A DNA stretch of 64,000 nt from [Actinomadura] parvosata subsp. kistnae (GTDB taxonomy: Bacteria > Actinomycetota > Actinomycetes > Streptosporangiales > Streptosporangiaceae): the NCBI RefSeq assembly GCF_900323885.1, contig NZ_OOHJ01000018.1, forward strand, positions 2,467,001 through 2,531,000, in the 5' to 3' direction. Numbering within the stretch: position 1 is the first letter of the stretch; each line of letters opens with the position of its first letter. The position numbers and the translations under genes are program-made. The notes under the pieces are model-generated. The model saw only the letters and a list, made by a program, of their open reading frames with translations, was not told where the DNA came from and did not search any database. Below, piece by piece: positions 33,001 to 41,373 of the stretch.

Positions 33001-33029
33001 ACCAGTCATTGACTCATAGGATGACTGGT
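33001..33029. promoter_or_regulatory. Perfect 9-bp inverted repeat before the GntR gene
   Basis: ACCAGTCAT (33001-33009) and ATGACTGGT (33021-33029) pair exactly around 11 bp, ending 20 bp before the GTG start. It is a good candidate for autoregulatory binding of the GntR protein. Confidence 0.55.
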
Positions 33030-33049
33030 TTCCCCGGAGGAGGCGGACT

Positions 33050-33724
33050 GTGAGTCTGCGTACGGCGCAGCGGGCTTCGCTCGTCGACCAGGTGATCGAT
33101 CAGCTCAAGGAGCAGATCACCTCAGGGTCGTGGCCGATGAACGGCAAGATCCCGACCGAGACCGTGCTCGCCGAGCAGCTCGGAGTGGGTCGCAACACCG
33201 TTCGTGAGGCCGTACGCGCGCTCACGCACGCCGGGCTGCTGGAGTGCCGTCAGGGCGACGGCACTTACGTCCGCGCGACCAGCGAGCTTTCCGGCGCGAT
33301 GCTCCGGCGGCTGCGCCAGGCCGAGCAGCTCGAGATCCTCGAGGTACGCCGCGCCCTCGAGGTCGAGTCGGCCCGCCTGGCCGCCACCCGGCGCAACGAC
33401 GAGGACATCAGGCGCATCGAGGCCGCGCTGGCCGAGCGCGAGCGGGCCTGGGAGCTGGACGACCCCGACTTCTTCGTCGAGGCCGACCTGGCCTTCCACA
33501 TGGCCGTCGCGCACGCCACCCACAACCTCGTCCTCATCGACCTGTACGAGGACTTCTCGGCGGCGCTGCGGGCCAGCATCACCGCCGCGGGCACGTCGCT
33601 CAACAAGAGCTACATCCCGCACGACGCGATCGCGCGGGCCATCGCGGCCGGCGACGCGGCGGCGGCCGAGCGGGCCGGGCACGCCTGCATGGAGCACATC
33701 CTCATCGCGCTCACGGAGTCCTGA
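33050..33724 (+). CDS. GntR family regulator (FadR subfamily)
   Basis: 224 residues. An N-terminal winged helix (VIDQLKEQITSGSWPMNGKIPTETVLAEQLGVGRNTVREAVRAL) is followed by the all-helical FCD effector domain with DLAFHMAVAHATHN and a metal-ligand His pattern. FCD domains bind small carboxylates such as gluconate, lactate or malonate. GTG start behind GGAGGAGG. The neighbours do not show a clear target; the perfect inverted repeat upstream suggests self-control. Its 3' end overlaps the convergent NmrA-like gene by 14 bp. Confidence 0.9.
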   Translation: MSLRTAQRASLVDQVIDQLKEQITSGSWPMNGKIPTETVLAEQLGVGRNTVREAVRALTHAGLLECRQGDGTYVRATSELSGAMLRRLRQAEQLEILEVRRALEVESARLAATRRNDEDIRRIEAALAERERAWELDDPDFFVEADLAFHMAVAHATHNLVLIDLYEDFSAALRASITAAGTSLNKSYIPHDAIARAIAAGDAAAAERAGHACMEHILIALTES

Positions 33725-34559
33725 CCCCGCCCAGGAGCGCCTGATGGTCGCGGGCGAAGTCGATGAACGGCGTCGCGGGGCGGCCCGTCACGGTCTCGAA
33801 GTCGGGGGTCGTGTAGTCGCCCCAGCCCTTCGCGTACGCCACCAGGTACTCCCCCGTGACCTGCGCGTCCCATGCGGGAAGCCCCGCCTCCCGCATGGAA
33901 CGCACGGCCGCCTCCACGGGCACCCGCTCGTAGCCGATCGGCCTGCCGTGCACCCGCGACAGGTCCTCGGCGACCGAGGCCAGTGAGATGCTGGCCGGGC
34001 CCGTGAGAGTGTAGGTGGCGCCCTTGTGCCGCTCGGGAGCGCGCAGGATCTCAGCGGCGGCGGCGCCGATGTCGCGTACGTCGATCATGCCGATCCTGCC
34101 CTCGCCCAGCGCGCCGTACAGGATGTCGCCGTTGACCGAGCCGAAAAGGTTCTGCATGAAGAAGGCCGGGCGCAGGATGGTCCAGTCGAGGCCGGAGGCC
34201 GCGAGCTCGACGTCCGACAGGGCGTGCAGGCGGCCGTTGCGCGTCGGCGCGTCGTGCGCGGCGCCGATGGCCGACATGCGCACCACGTGGCTCACGCCGG
34301 CCTGCTTGGCCGCCCACAGGGCGTTCATGCTGCGGTGCGGCGCGTGCGGGCCCATGGGGGTCAGCACCCACAACGTCTTCACGCCGCGGAACGCCTCGCC
34401 GAGCGTGGCGGGCTCGTCGAGATCGCCGACCGCGACCTCCACGCCCGACGGCGCCTTGGCCGGGTCGCGCACCAGCACCCGCACGTCGGCGGTGCCTTCG
34501 AGGGAGCGCAGGACGGCACGCGAGACGGTGCCGCCGGCACCGGTGATCAAGATGGTCAT
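33711..34559 (-). CDS. NmrA-like NAD(P)-binding protein
   Basis: 282 residues. Atypical short-chain dehydrogenase fold: TILITGAGGTVSRAVL (2-17) is the dinucleotide motif, followed by HVVRMSAIGA and LDWTILRPAFFMQNL, typical of NmrA/quinone reductase-like (SDR a5) proteins. It may be a redox sensor or an NAD(P)H-dependent reductase. Its ATG overlaps the end of the ABM-domain gene by 4 bp, and both are divergent from a MarR gene that may regulate them. Confidence 0.87.
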   Translation of the reverse strand: MTILITGAGGTVSRAVLRSLEGTADVRVLVRDPAKAPSGVEVAVGDLDEPATLGEAFRGVKTLWVLTPMGPHAPHRSMNALWAAKQAGVSHVVRMSAIGAAHDAPTRNGRLHALSDVELAASGLDWTILRPAFFMQNLFGSVNGDILYGALGEGRIGMIDVRDIGAAAAEILRAPERHKGATYTLTGPASISLASVAEDLSRVHGRPIGYERVPVEAAVRSMREAGLPAWDAQVTGEYLVAYAKGWGDYTTPDFETVTGRPATPFIDFARDHQALLGGVRTP

Positions 34560-34843
34560 GACAGGGTCCCCTCCTCAGCGGAGACAAGCTCGTCGATCAG
34601 GTCGAAGAAGGCCCGGATGCCGGGCAGGTTTGCGCCTTTCGCCCGCGATGCGGCGAAGTCGGCGCTCGATCGCCACTCCACGATGTCCAGCCACTCGTCG
34701 GGAGACACGCGGACCAGCTTGGCGCCCAGGAATCCGGCCCTGTCGGCCCGGAAGTCCGCGATCATCCCCGGCCGGGCGGCCAGCAGGTCGTCGGCCCGAT
34801 CGGATGACACCCGGAACCGGGTGAGTTCCACCGTTGTCGTCAT
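34556..34843 (-). CDS. Antibiotic biosynthesis monooxygenase (ABM) domain protein
   Basis: 95 residues, the normal size of a single ABM ferredoxin-like domain (TTVELTRFRVSSDRADDLL...GFLGAKLVRVSPDEWLDIVEWRSSADFAAS). Family members oxidise polyphenols without cofactor, or degrade heme. A TATATT -10 hexamer lies 8 bp before the ATG. Coupled to the NmrA-like gene by a 4-bp overlap, suggesting a quinone-detoxifying or sensing pair under MarR control. Confidence 0.8.
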   Translation of the reverse strand: MTTTVELTRFRVSSDRADDLLAARPGMIADFRADRAGFLGAKLVRVSPDEWLDIVEWRSSADFAASRAKGANLPGIRAFFDLIDELVSAEEGTLS

Positions 34844-34864
34844 GCTCTGAGAATATAGTAAGAA

Positions 34865-34891
34865 TCAGTGACTATCAAGATTAGTGACTAA
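34865..34891. promoter_or_regulatory. Paired MarR operator candidates
   Basis: TCAGTGACTA (34865-34874) and TTAGTGACTA (34881-34890) are direct repeats with a 16-bp period, about 1.5 helix turns. The second extends to TTAGTGACTAA, a perfect palindrome. They lie in the 59-bp spacer between the ABM-NmrA operon and the MarR gene. Confidence 0.6.
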
Positions 34892-34902
34892 ATCGGGAGT
34901 GT

Positions 34903-35367
34903 GTGGTGCGCAGGAGCCAGCGCAAGCAGGTGGAGCCGGACCTCGGCATCCTGTCCAGCCGGTCGCTCTTCAACCTGCAGCGGGAGCTGTTCACGAAGCT
35001 GAGCGAGCAGGGGCATCCCGAGCTGCGGCCCCGGCACGGAGCCGTCATGGCCTACCTCGACGAGGAGGGCAGCCGGGCCACCGACCTGGCCGCGCAGTCG
35101 GGGCAGCACAAGCAGGTCATCGGCACGCTGGTGGACGAGCTGGTGGCGCTCGGGTACGTGGAGCGGCAGCCCGACCCGGCCGACCGGCGGGCCAAGCTGA
35201 TCGTGCCCACCGAGAAGGGCCGCGATCACATGGTCAAGTCGGACGCCATCCTCGCCGAGATGGAGGCCGAGCACGCCAAGGCGGTCGGCGAGGAGGCGTA
35301 CGCGCAGTTCAAGAGGGTGTTCAGGCTGGTCGTCGAGCGCCAGACGGGATCAGGTCTGGCGCAGTGA
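34903..35367 (+). CDS. MarR family transcriptional regulator
   Basis: 154 residues with a winged-helix core: RHGAVMAYLDEEGSRATDLAAQSGQHKQVIGTLVDELVALGYVERQPDPADRRAKLI, including the wing signature DPADRRAK. MarR proteins often sense phenolics, antibiotics or oxidants. Tandem GTG starts at 34903 and 34906 follow GGGAG. The divergent ABM and NmrA-like genes and the twin operator sites between them suggest local control. The 3' end overlaps the sliding-clamp gene by 18 bp. Confidence 0.9.
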   Translation: MVRRSQRKQVEPDLGILSSRSLFNLQRELFTKLSEQGHPELRPRHGAVMAYLDEEGSRATDLAAQSGQHKQVIGTLVDELVALGYVERQPDPADRRAKLIVPTEKGRDHMVKSDAILAEMEAEHAKAVGEEAYAQFKRVFRLVVERQTGSGLAQ

Positions 35368-36447
35368 CATGACCAGGTAGCGGAAGGCGGGCTCGGCGTC
35401 GCCGGGCACGTCTTGGATGAGGGCCGGCCTGGTGGGCGACTCCATGTTGATCCTGGCCAGGTCGCTCTCGATGCCGGTCAGGCCGTCGAGCAGGAACTGC
35501 GACTGGAAGGCGATCTGGATGTCGTCGCCGCGCAGCTCGCACGGCACCACCTCGGCGCCGCGCCCGATGTCGCCCCCGCCGGCCTGGATCAGCACCTGCC
35601 CCTGGCTGAACGACAGCCGGATCGCGGTGTTGCGCTCGGCCACGAGCGCCACCCGCTTGATGGCCCCGACGAACGGCGCCACCGCCACGTCGGCCCTGAT
35701 CGACCAGTCGGAGGTGAGCCGGGCGCGGTAGTCGATGAACTGCTCGTCGAGCAGCCGCACGGTGGTGCTGCGCCCGACGCTCTCGAACCCGGCCACGCCG
35801 TCGCCCATCGCGATCGAGACCTCGCCGCCGCGCAGCGACTTGGCCACCTCGACCAGCACCCGGGCCGGGACCATGGCGGAGACGGCGACGCCGGGCGCGG
35901 CCGGGCGCCAGGCGAAGTCGCGGGCGGCGATGCGGTAGCGGTCGGTCGCCGCCATCGCCACCGACTCGCCCTCGATGTCGACCCTGATGCCGGTGAGCAT
36001 CGGCAGCGTGTCGTCGCGGCTGGCCGCCGGCGCCACCTGGCCGACGGCGGAGGCGAACACGCCGCCGCCGATGGCGCCGATGCTCGGCGGCATGGTGGGC
36101 AGGGTCGGGAAATCCTCCACCGGCATGGTGATGAGCCCGAACTCGGCGCTCCCGCAGGTCAGCACCGCCTCGGCACCCTCGGTGACGATCTCGACGTCGT
36201 CGGCCGGCAGGCTGCGGCTGATCTCCGCCAGCAGGCGGCCCGGGATCAGCACCCGCCCCTCCTCGGCCACGTCGGCGTCGATCGCGGCCCGCGCGGAGAC
36301 GTCGTAGTCGAACGCCGACACCGTCAGCTCCTCGCCCGCCTCCAGCAACAAGCCGGACAGGACTGGCACCACGGGGCGGCTGGGCAGGATACGGGCAGCC
36401 CATGCCACCGCTTCTGCAAGAACATCGCGGTTAACCCGGATTTTCAC
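35350..36447 (-). CDS. DNA polymerase III beta subunit (sliding clamp), isolated paralogue
   Basis: 365 residues covering the three clamp domains: MKIRVNRDVLAEAVAWAARILPSRPVVPVLSGLLLEA (domain 1), GITMPVEDFPTLPTMP linker, and a C-terminal AFRYLVMSLRQ that matches the clamp end (usually Y-LVMPxR). It forms a ring on DNA that tethers polymerase. Normally dnaN lies beside dnaA, recF and gyrB; none is here, so this is probably a second clamp gene, as found in several actinomycetes. GTG start behind AGGTGG. Confidence 0.87.
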   Translation of the reverse strand: MKIRVNRDVLAEAVAWAARILPSRPVVPVLSGLLLEAGEELTVSAFDYDVSARAAIDADVAEEGRVLIPGRLLAEISRSLPADDVEIVTEGAEAVLTCGSAEFGLITMPVEDFPTLPTMPPSIGAIGGGVFASAVGQVAPAASRDDTLPMLTGIRVDIEGESVAMAATDRYRIAARDFAWRPAAPGVAVSAMVPARVLVEVAKSLRGGEVSIAMGDGVAGFESVGRSTTVRLLDEQFIDYRARLTSDWSIRADVAVAPFVGAIKRVALVAERNTAIRLSFSQGQVLIQAGGGDIGRGAEVVPCELRGDDIQIAFQSQFLLDGLTGIESDLARINMESPTRPALIQDVPGDAEPAFRYLVMSLRQT

Positions 36448-36522
36448 CTGAAACCACCTCTTCGTCGCGCCATGCCTCTATGAAAATAGCCGCTGCGACC
36501 GACAACTCTGAGCGGTTCCCTA

Positions 36523-36576
36523 CAGGCGATCAGCGGCCGTCGAGGGGTTCGCCGCAGGCGATCAGCGGCTGTCGAG
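36523..36576. repeat. Two-copy repeat over the response-regulator stop codon
   Basis: CAGGCGATCAGCGGCCGTCG (36523-36542) and CAGGCGATCAGCGGCTGTCG (36555-36574) differ at one base, period 32, each followed by AG. The inner copy holds the TCA (36562-36564), the minus-strand stop of the response-regulator gene; the outer copy repeats the final codons and the stop downstream. Confidence 0.8.
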
Positions 36577-37212
36577 GTAGGCGAGCACGGCCAGGACGCG
36601 CCGGTTGTCGTCGTCGGACGGCGCGAGGCCGAGCTTGGCGAAGATGGAGGCCGTGTGCTTGGCCACGGCGCTCTCGCTGAGGAAGAGCCGCTGCGAGATG
36701 GCGGCGTTGGAGCGGCCCTCGGCCATGGCCTCCAGCACCTCGCGCTCGCGCGGCGTCAGCGCGGCCAGCGGCTCGTTCCTGGCGTTCCTGGCCAGCAGCT
36801 TGGCGATCACCTCCGGGTCCATGGCGGTGCCGCCCTCGGCCACCCGGCGTACGGCGTCGACGAACTGCTCGGCGTTGAAGACGCGGTCTTTGAGCAGGTA
36901 CCCGATGCCGCCCGAGCCGTCGGCCAGCAGCTCGCGCGCGTAGAGCTGCTCGACGTGCTGCGACAGCACGAGCACGGGCAGGCCGGGAATCTGCTTCCTG
37001 GCCGCCAGCGCGGCCTGAAGGCCCTCGTCGGTGAACGTGGGCGGCAGCCGCACGTCCACGATCGAGACGTCGGGGCGCAGCTCCAGCAGGCCCTTGAGCA
37101 GCTCGGGGCCGCTCTCCACGGCCGCCACGACCGTGAAGCCGTGCGCCTGGAGCAGGTGCACCAGGCCGTCTCTGAGCAGGTAGAGGTCTTCGGCGATGAG
37201 GACGCGGTTCAT
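36562..37212 (-). CDS. LuxR/NarL-family response regulator
   Basis: 216 residues. Receiver domain with the acidic pocket (AED, 7-9) and phospho-acceptor Asp in VSIVDVRLP, conserved Lys in YLLKDRV, then a NarL-type HTH (ALTPREREVLEAMAEGRSNAAISQRLFLSESAVAKHTASIFAKLGL). The ATG at 37212 overlaps the kinase stop (TGATG); an ATG at 37218 is an alternative. It pairs with the sensor kinase upstream in the same operon and likely controls the divergent ABC exporter. Confidence 0.93.
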   Translation of the reverse strand: MNRVLIAEDLYLLRDGLVHLLQAHGFTVVAAVESGPELLKGLLELRPDVSIVDVRLPPTFTDEGLQAALAARKQIPGLPVLVLSQHVEQLYARELLADGSGGIGYLLKDRVFNAEQFVDAVRRVAEGGTAMDPEVIAKLLARNARNEPLAALTPREREVLEAMAEGRSNAAISQRLFLSESAVAKHTASIFAKLGLAPSDDDNRRVLAVLAYLDSR

Positions 37213-38615
37213 CAGCATCCGAGTTTCGTCGGGAGGTGCCGTGACTCGTGGTTGGCGCGGAGGTGGTGAGCCATGACGTACATGGTCCCACCCACCGCGA
37301 TCATCGCGAAGATGACCGGCCACTGCCAGGGCTCGGGCACGTGCAGGGCGAGGAACCAGGACTTCTCCTCCACCCCGAAGATCTTGAAGATGGCGGGCAC
37401 GACCCCCTGCGGGAACGAGGGGCACCAGGCCGTGCACCACAGCAGCGCGATCGCGATGGCCTTGCCGCGGGGCAGCTTGTCCGCCGGCTCGTGGGGCAGC
37501 ACGCCGGGCAGGTCGAGGGTGACGGTCGTGGGGCCGCCCGGCGGGCTGTTGAGCGCGAGCACGCCGTCGAAGGCGAGCAGCCGCCGCTCGATGCCGTTCA
37601 GCCCGCTGCCCTTGGCCGGGTCGGCGCCGCCGAGGCCGTCGTCGGTGACCGTCACGCGCAGGTCGGCGCCGTGGGAGCTGATGTCCACGGCGGCGGTGCT
37701 CGCGTCGCCGTGCCGGGCGGCGTTCGACAGCAGCTCGCTGACCGCGAAGTACACCGCCGCCTCCACCGGCGACTCCGGCCGCTCCGGCAGGTCCACGGTG
37801 ACGGTGACCTGGAGCGGGCTGTCCATGGCCAGCGCGCGCACGGCGTCGGCGAGCCCGCGCTCGGCCAGGACGGGCGGATGGATGCCGCGGATGACCCTGC
37901 GCAGCTCCGTCAGCGTCTCGGCGGAGGACTCCCTGGCCTTCGTCAGCAGCGCCTTGGCCGCCTGCGGGTCGGTGTCGACGAGCTGCTCGACCGCGCCGAG
38001 CGTCATCCCGATCGCCACGAGCCTGGCCTGCGTGCCGTCGTGCAGGTCCCGCTCGATCCTGCGCATCTCGGCCGCCTGCGAGTCGGTCGCCAGGTTCCGG
38101 GTCCGCCGCAGGTGGCTGACCTGGCCGGCCAGGCGGCTGGCCACGGTCGCGCCGAGCAGCAGGTCGGTCCAGTGCGCGTACATGAGCAGGGCCCGCTCCG
38201 GGATCACCGCGAACACCGGCAGCAGCGACACCTTCACCATCGGGTCGAGCAGCAGCCAGAGGTCGTCGCGCCAGGTGGCGGGGTCCTTGACCATCCACTT
38301 CCACCGGTTGTTCCAGGCCGGCACGCGGGGCGTCTTGTAGAGCGTGCGCTCCGAGCGGTACATCCCGTTCGGCTCCGGCACGGGAGGCGGGGGCGCGGGC
38401 AGGTACGGGCTCTCGACCTCCAGCCCCGTCCACTCGCGCACCAGCCGCCGGTTCAGCTCCGCGAGCCGCCTGACCATCCGCACCTGCCACGGGAACAGCA
38501 GGACCACGCCCAGCATGAACGCCAGCAGCAGCATCGGGACCGACAGGGCGAGCACGACGGCCTGCACGACGCCGAGAACGAGCAACGCCGTGATCTGTCC
38601 GTACCTCCGAAGCAT
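37212..38615 (-). CDS. Sensor histidine kinase (HisKA_3 type) with N- and C-terminal membrane segments
   Basis: 467 residues from the ATG at 38615. Order: hydrophobic helices (ITALLVLGVVQAVVLALSVPMLLLAFMLGVVLLFPW, about 8-43), a sensor region, phospho-acceptor His in RRIERDLHDGTQARLVAIG, an HATPase domain with SELLSNAARHGDA (N box) and DDGLGGAD and GSGLNGIERR (G boxes), and then an unusual C-terminal tail with two more hydrophobic helices (AIAIALLWCTAWC and WPVIFAMIAVGGTMYVMAHH). Related to the DesK/LiaS group. Partner of the response regulator just downstream. Confidence 0.9.
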   Translation of the reverse strand: MLRRYGQITALLVLGVVQAVVLALSVPMLLLAFMLGVVLLFPWQVRMVRRLAELNRRLVREWTGLEVESPYLPAPPPPVPEPNGMYRSERTLYKTPRVPAWNNRWKWMVKDPATWRDDLWLLLDPMVKVSLLPVFAVIPERALLMYAHWTDLLLGATVASRLAGQVSHLRRTRNLATDSQAAEMRRIERDLHDGTQARLVAIGMTLGAVEQLVDTDPQAAKALLTKARESSAETLTELRRVIRGIHPPVLAERGLADAVRALAMDSPLQVTVTVDLPERPESPVEAAVYFAVSELLSNAARHGDASTAAVDISSHGADLRVTVTDDGLGGADPAKGSGLNGIERRLLAFDGVLALNSPPGGPTTVTLDLPGVLPHEPADKLPRGKAIAIALLWCTAWCPSFPQGVVPAIFKIFGVEEKSWFLALHVPEPWQWPVIFAMIAVGGTMYVMAHHLRANHESRHLPTKLGC

Positions 38616-38724
38616 GCCCCCAGTCTGCGACAACCGGGACGGATCGGTCACTGCACCTAGATACACCCTTCTCCGGCATCCACCTGGATTCTCCGGGAGA
38701 CGCCGCGTCCCTAGCGTCGAAGGC

Positions 38725-39630
38725 ATGAAAATCATCGAGGTCAGGAACCTGCGCAAGCAGTACCCGGGCCACCTGGCGGTCGAGGATGTCTCGTTCGAGG
38801 TGGCCGAGGGCGAGATCTTCGGCATCCTCGGCCCCAACGGCGCGGGCAAGACCACCACGGTCGAGTGCGTGGCCGGGCTGCGCCGGCGGGACGGCGGCGA
38901 CGTCCGCGTGGCCGGCCTCGACCCGCGCGAGGACCGCGACGAGCTGCGCCGCGTGCTCGGCATGCAGCTCCAGAGCGCCGCCCTGCCCGACAAGATCAAG
39001 GTCTGGGAGGCGATGGACCTGTACGCCTCCTTCTACCCCGACCCCGCCGACTGGCCGGAGCTGCTGGACCGGGTGAGCCTGTCCGCCAAGCGCGAGACCC
39101 TGTTCAAGGACCTGTCCGGCGGGCAGCGCCAGCGGCTGTCCGTGGCCATGGCCCTGGTCGGCCGGCCGCGCGTGGCCGTGCTGGACGAGCTGACCACCGG
39201 CCTCGACCCCCAGGCGCGCAGGGACACGTGGGAGCTGGTCGAGCAGGTCCGCGACACCGGCGTGACGATCGTGCTGGTCACCCACTTCATGGAGGAGGCC
39301 GAGCGCCTCTGCGACCGGATCGCCCTCATCGACGCCGGCAAGGTCGCCGCCACCGACACCCCCGCCGGGCTGATCGCCCAGGTGGGCGGGGAGCAGAAGG
39401 TACGGTTCCGGCCCAGCGCGCCCGTCGACGACGCCGTGCTGCTGGCCCTGCCCGAGGTGCGGGAGGTCACCAGGACCGGCCCCCAGATCGTGGTGCGCGG
39501 CACCGGCAACCTCGCCCCCGCCGTCACCCTCGCCCTGGCCCACCACCAGGTCGTGCCCGCCGACCTGCGCATCGAGCAGGCCACCCTCGACGACGCGTTC
39601 CTCGCGCTGACCGGAAGGAAGCTGTCATGA
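38725..39630 (+). CDS. ABC exporter ATP-binding protein (DrrA-type)
   Basis: About 301 residues from the ATG at 38725. Walker A GPNGAGKTTT, signature LSGGQRQR, Walker B VAVLDELTTGLDP (Leu where Pro is more usual in DEP), and H-loop VTHFMEEAE. The extra C-terminal domain is typical of drug or lipid exporters of the DrrA/CcmA kind. TAGCGT (38712-38717) lies 7 bp before the ATG. Its stop overlaps the permease start by 4 bp. It is divergent from the two-component system. Confidence 0.93.
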   Translation: MKIIEVRNLRKQYPGHLAVEDVSFEVAEGEIFGILGPNGAGKTTTVECVAGLRRRDGGDVRVAGLDPREDRDELRRVLGMQLQSAALPDKIKVWEAMDLYASFYPDPADWPELLDRVSLSAKRETLFKDLSGGQRQRLSVAMALVGRPRVAVLDELTTGLDPQARRDTWELVEQVRDTGVTIVLVTHFMEEAERLCDRIALIDAGKVAATDTPAGLIAQVGGEQKVRFRPSAPVDDAVLLALPEVREVTRTGPQIVVRGTGNLAPAVTLALAHHQVVPADLRIEQATLDDAFLALTGRKLS

Positions 39631-40355
39631 AGCTGCTCGCCATGGAGGCCAAGCTGCACCTGCGGGACTGGCCGACCCTGATGTTCTCGATCGGGCTGCC
39701 CGTCGGGCTCCTGCTCATCCTGGGGCTCAGCATCCCGAGCTTCACGGAGTTGCAGGACACCGGTGAGCGGATCGTGGACACGCACATGCCGAGCACGATG
39801 GCGCTGCTCTCCCTGCTGACGCTCTCGTGCAGCGTGTTGCCCGCGGTGCTGGCCACGTACCGGCAGCAGGGGGTGCTCAGGCGGTTGTCGACCACGCCCG
39901 TGCACCCCGCGCGGGTGCTGGGCGCGCAGCTCCTCATCAACCTGGCCGTCGGGACCGTGGCCACGGCCGTCCTCATCGTGGCCGGGTGGCTGGCGTTCGG
40001 CGCCGCGCCGCCCCGGCAGTGGGGCTGGTTCGTCCTGGTCTTCCTGCTGGGCACCGCCGCGATGATGGCGCTCGGGCTGGTGATCGCCGCGCTCGCGCCG
40101 AGCGCCAAGGCCGCTCAGGGGATCGGGTCGCTGGTGATGTTCCCGCTGATGTTCCTCGGCGGGGTGTGGCTGCCGCGCGAGCTCATGCCCGAGCCGGTAC
40201 GCGTGGTCAGCGACTTCTCCGTGGCCGGGCCGTTCGCCCAGGCGCTCAAGGACACCTGGGCGGGGCAGCCGCCGCAGCTCATCCACCTGGTGGTCGTGGC
40301 CGCAGGGCTGGTCGTGTTCGGCGCGATCGCCGTGCGGTCCTTCCGATGGGAGTAA
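39627..40355 (+). CDS. ABC-2 type exporter permease
   Basis: 242 residues with six predicted hydrophobic helices (for example LMFSIGLPVGLLLILGLSI, MALLSLLTLSCSVLPAVLATY, MFPLMFLGGVWLP, LVVVAAGLVVFGAIAV) and the ABC-2 motif LRRLSTTPV. The PLMFLGGVWLPRELMPEPV stretch is characteristic. It forms the membrane part of the exporter with the preceding ATPase; the cargo (drug or lipid) is unknown. ATGA overlap shows coupling. Confidence 0.92.
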   Translation: MKLLAMEAKLHLRDWPTLMFSIGLPVGLLLILGLSIPSFTELQDTGERIVDTHMPSTMALLSLLTLSCSVLPAVLATYRQQGVLRRLSTTPVHPARVLGAQLLINLAVGTVATAVLIVAGWLAFGAAPPRQWGWFVLVFLLGTAAMMALGLVIAALAPSAKAAQGIGSLVMFPLMFLGGVWLPRELMPEPVRVVSDFSVAGPFAQALKDTWAGQPPQLIHLVVVAAGLVVFGAIAVRSFRWE

Positions 40356-40390
40356 CTGGACCCACCGCCGCGGGGGCGCGGAGGGAGGCG

Positions 40391-41305
40391 TCAGCGCCCG
40401 GCCCACACCGGGCGCGCGCCTGTGACGTTGGTCATCAGCGAGTACAGCGAGGACGACGCCGTGATGAACAGGCGGTTGCGCTTGAGCCCGCCGAACACCA
40501 GGTTGGCCGTGGCCTCGGGGAGCCTGAGCCGGCCGATGAGCGTGCCGTCGGGGTCGTAGCAGAGCACCGCCTTGCCGGCCGCGATCCACACCCGCCCGGT
40601 GTCGTCGAGCCGCAGGCCGTCGTAGTTGTCCTGCTCCCCGCCCTCGGCGAAGACCTTGCCGCCGCCCAGCGTGCCGTCGTCGCCCACCTCGAACACCCGC
40701 AACTGCCTGGCCTTGGTGTCGGCGACGTAGAGCCGCCGCTCGTCGAGGGAGAAGGCCAGCCCGTTCGGCCGGACGAAGTCGTCGGCCACGATCCGCACCT
40801 CGCCCGTCACCGGGTCGGCCCGGTAGACGTGGCAGCCGTCGATCTCCTGCTCGGCGGCCACGCCCTCGTAGTTGCTGAGGATCCCGTACGGCGGGTCGGT
40901 GAACCAGATGGAGCCGTCGGAGCGCACCACCACGTCGTTGGGGCTGTTGAGGCGCTTGCCCTGCCACCGGTCGGCGATCACGGTGATCGAGCCGTCGTGC
41001 TCGGTGCGGGTCACCCGGCGCCCGCCCTGCTCGCAGGAGATCAGCCGGCCCTCGCGGTCGAGCGTGTTGCCGTTGACGTAGCCGGACGGCTGCCGGAACG
41101 GGCCCACCGCGCCGGTCATCTCGTCCCAGCGCAGCATCCGCTCGTTCGGGATGTCGCTCCAGACCAGGAAGCGGCCGGCCGGGAAGTACACCGGGCCCTC
41201 CGCCCAGCGGGTGCCGGTGTGCAGGATCTCGACCTTGTCGTCCCCGCCGATCGCGCCGAACCGCTCGTCCAGCACCTCGAACTCCGTGGGAATCGTGTCC
41301 GTCAT
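40391..41305 (-). CDS. SMP-30/gluconolactonase-like beta-propeller protein
   Basis: About 304 residues. A six-bladed propeller pattern with metal ligands: Glu in HTGTRWAEGPVYFP, Asn in LNSPNDVVVRSDGSIWFTDPPYG, and Asp in RPNGLAFSLDERRLYVADT. Enzymes of this family hydrolyse lactones such as gluconolactone. ATG at 41305, with an in-frame GTG at 41314 as an alternative. It is divergent from soxR, and the SoxR-box-like site in the 87-bp spacer makes control by SoxR possible. Confidence 0.87.
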   Translation of the reverse strand: MTDTIPTEFEVLDERFGAIGGDDKVEILHTGTRWAEGPVYFPAGRFLVWSDIPNERMLRWDEMTGAVGPFRQPSGYVNGNTLDREGRLISCEQGGRRVTRTEHDGSITVIADRWQGKRLNSPNDVVVRSDGSIWFTDPPYGILSNYEGVAAEQEIDGCHVYRADPVTGEVRIVADDFVRPNGLAFSLDERRLYVADTKARQLRVFEVGDDGTLGGGKVFAEGGEQDNYDGLRLDDTGRVWIAAGKAVLCYDPDGTLIGRLRLPEATANLVFGGLKRNRLFITASSSLYSLMTNVTGARPVWAGR

Positions 41306-41373
41306 GCCGACCACCCTACGGGCGTGATCGGGGCGCGAACGGTCGTCGTGCTGGAGACGCGCTTCGCGCGCAT

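Noticed and set aside
36562..39546. 994-codon minus frame that seems to join the response regulator to further sequence
   Set aside because: The middle part runs antisense to the ABC gene and out of frame over the kinase gene. Only the last 216 codons form the response regulator.
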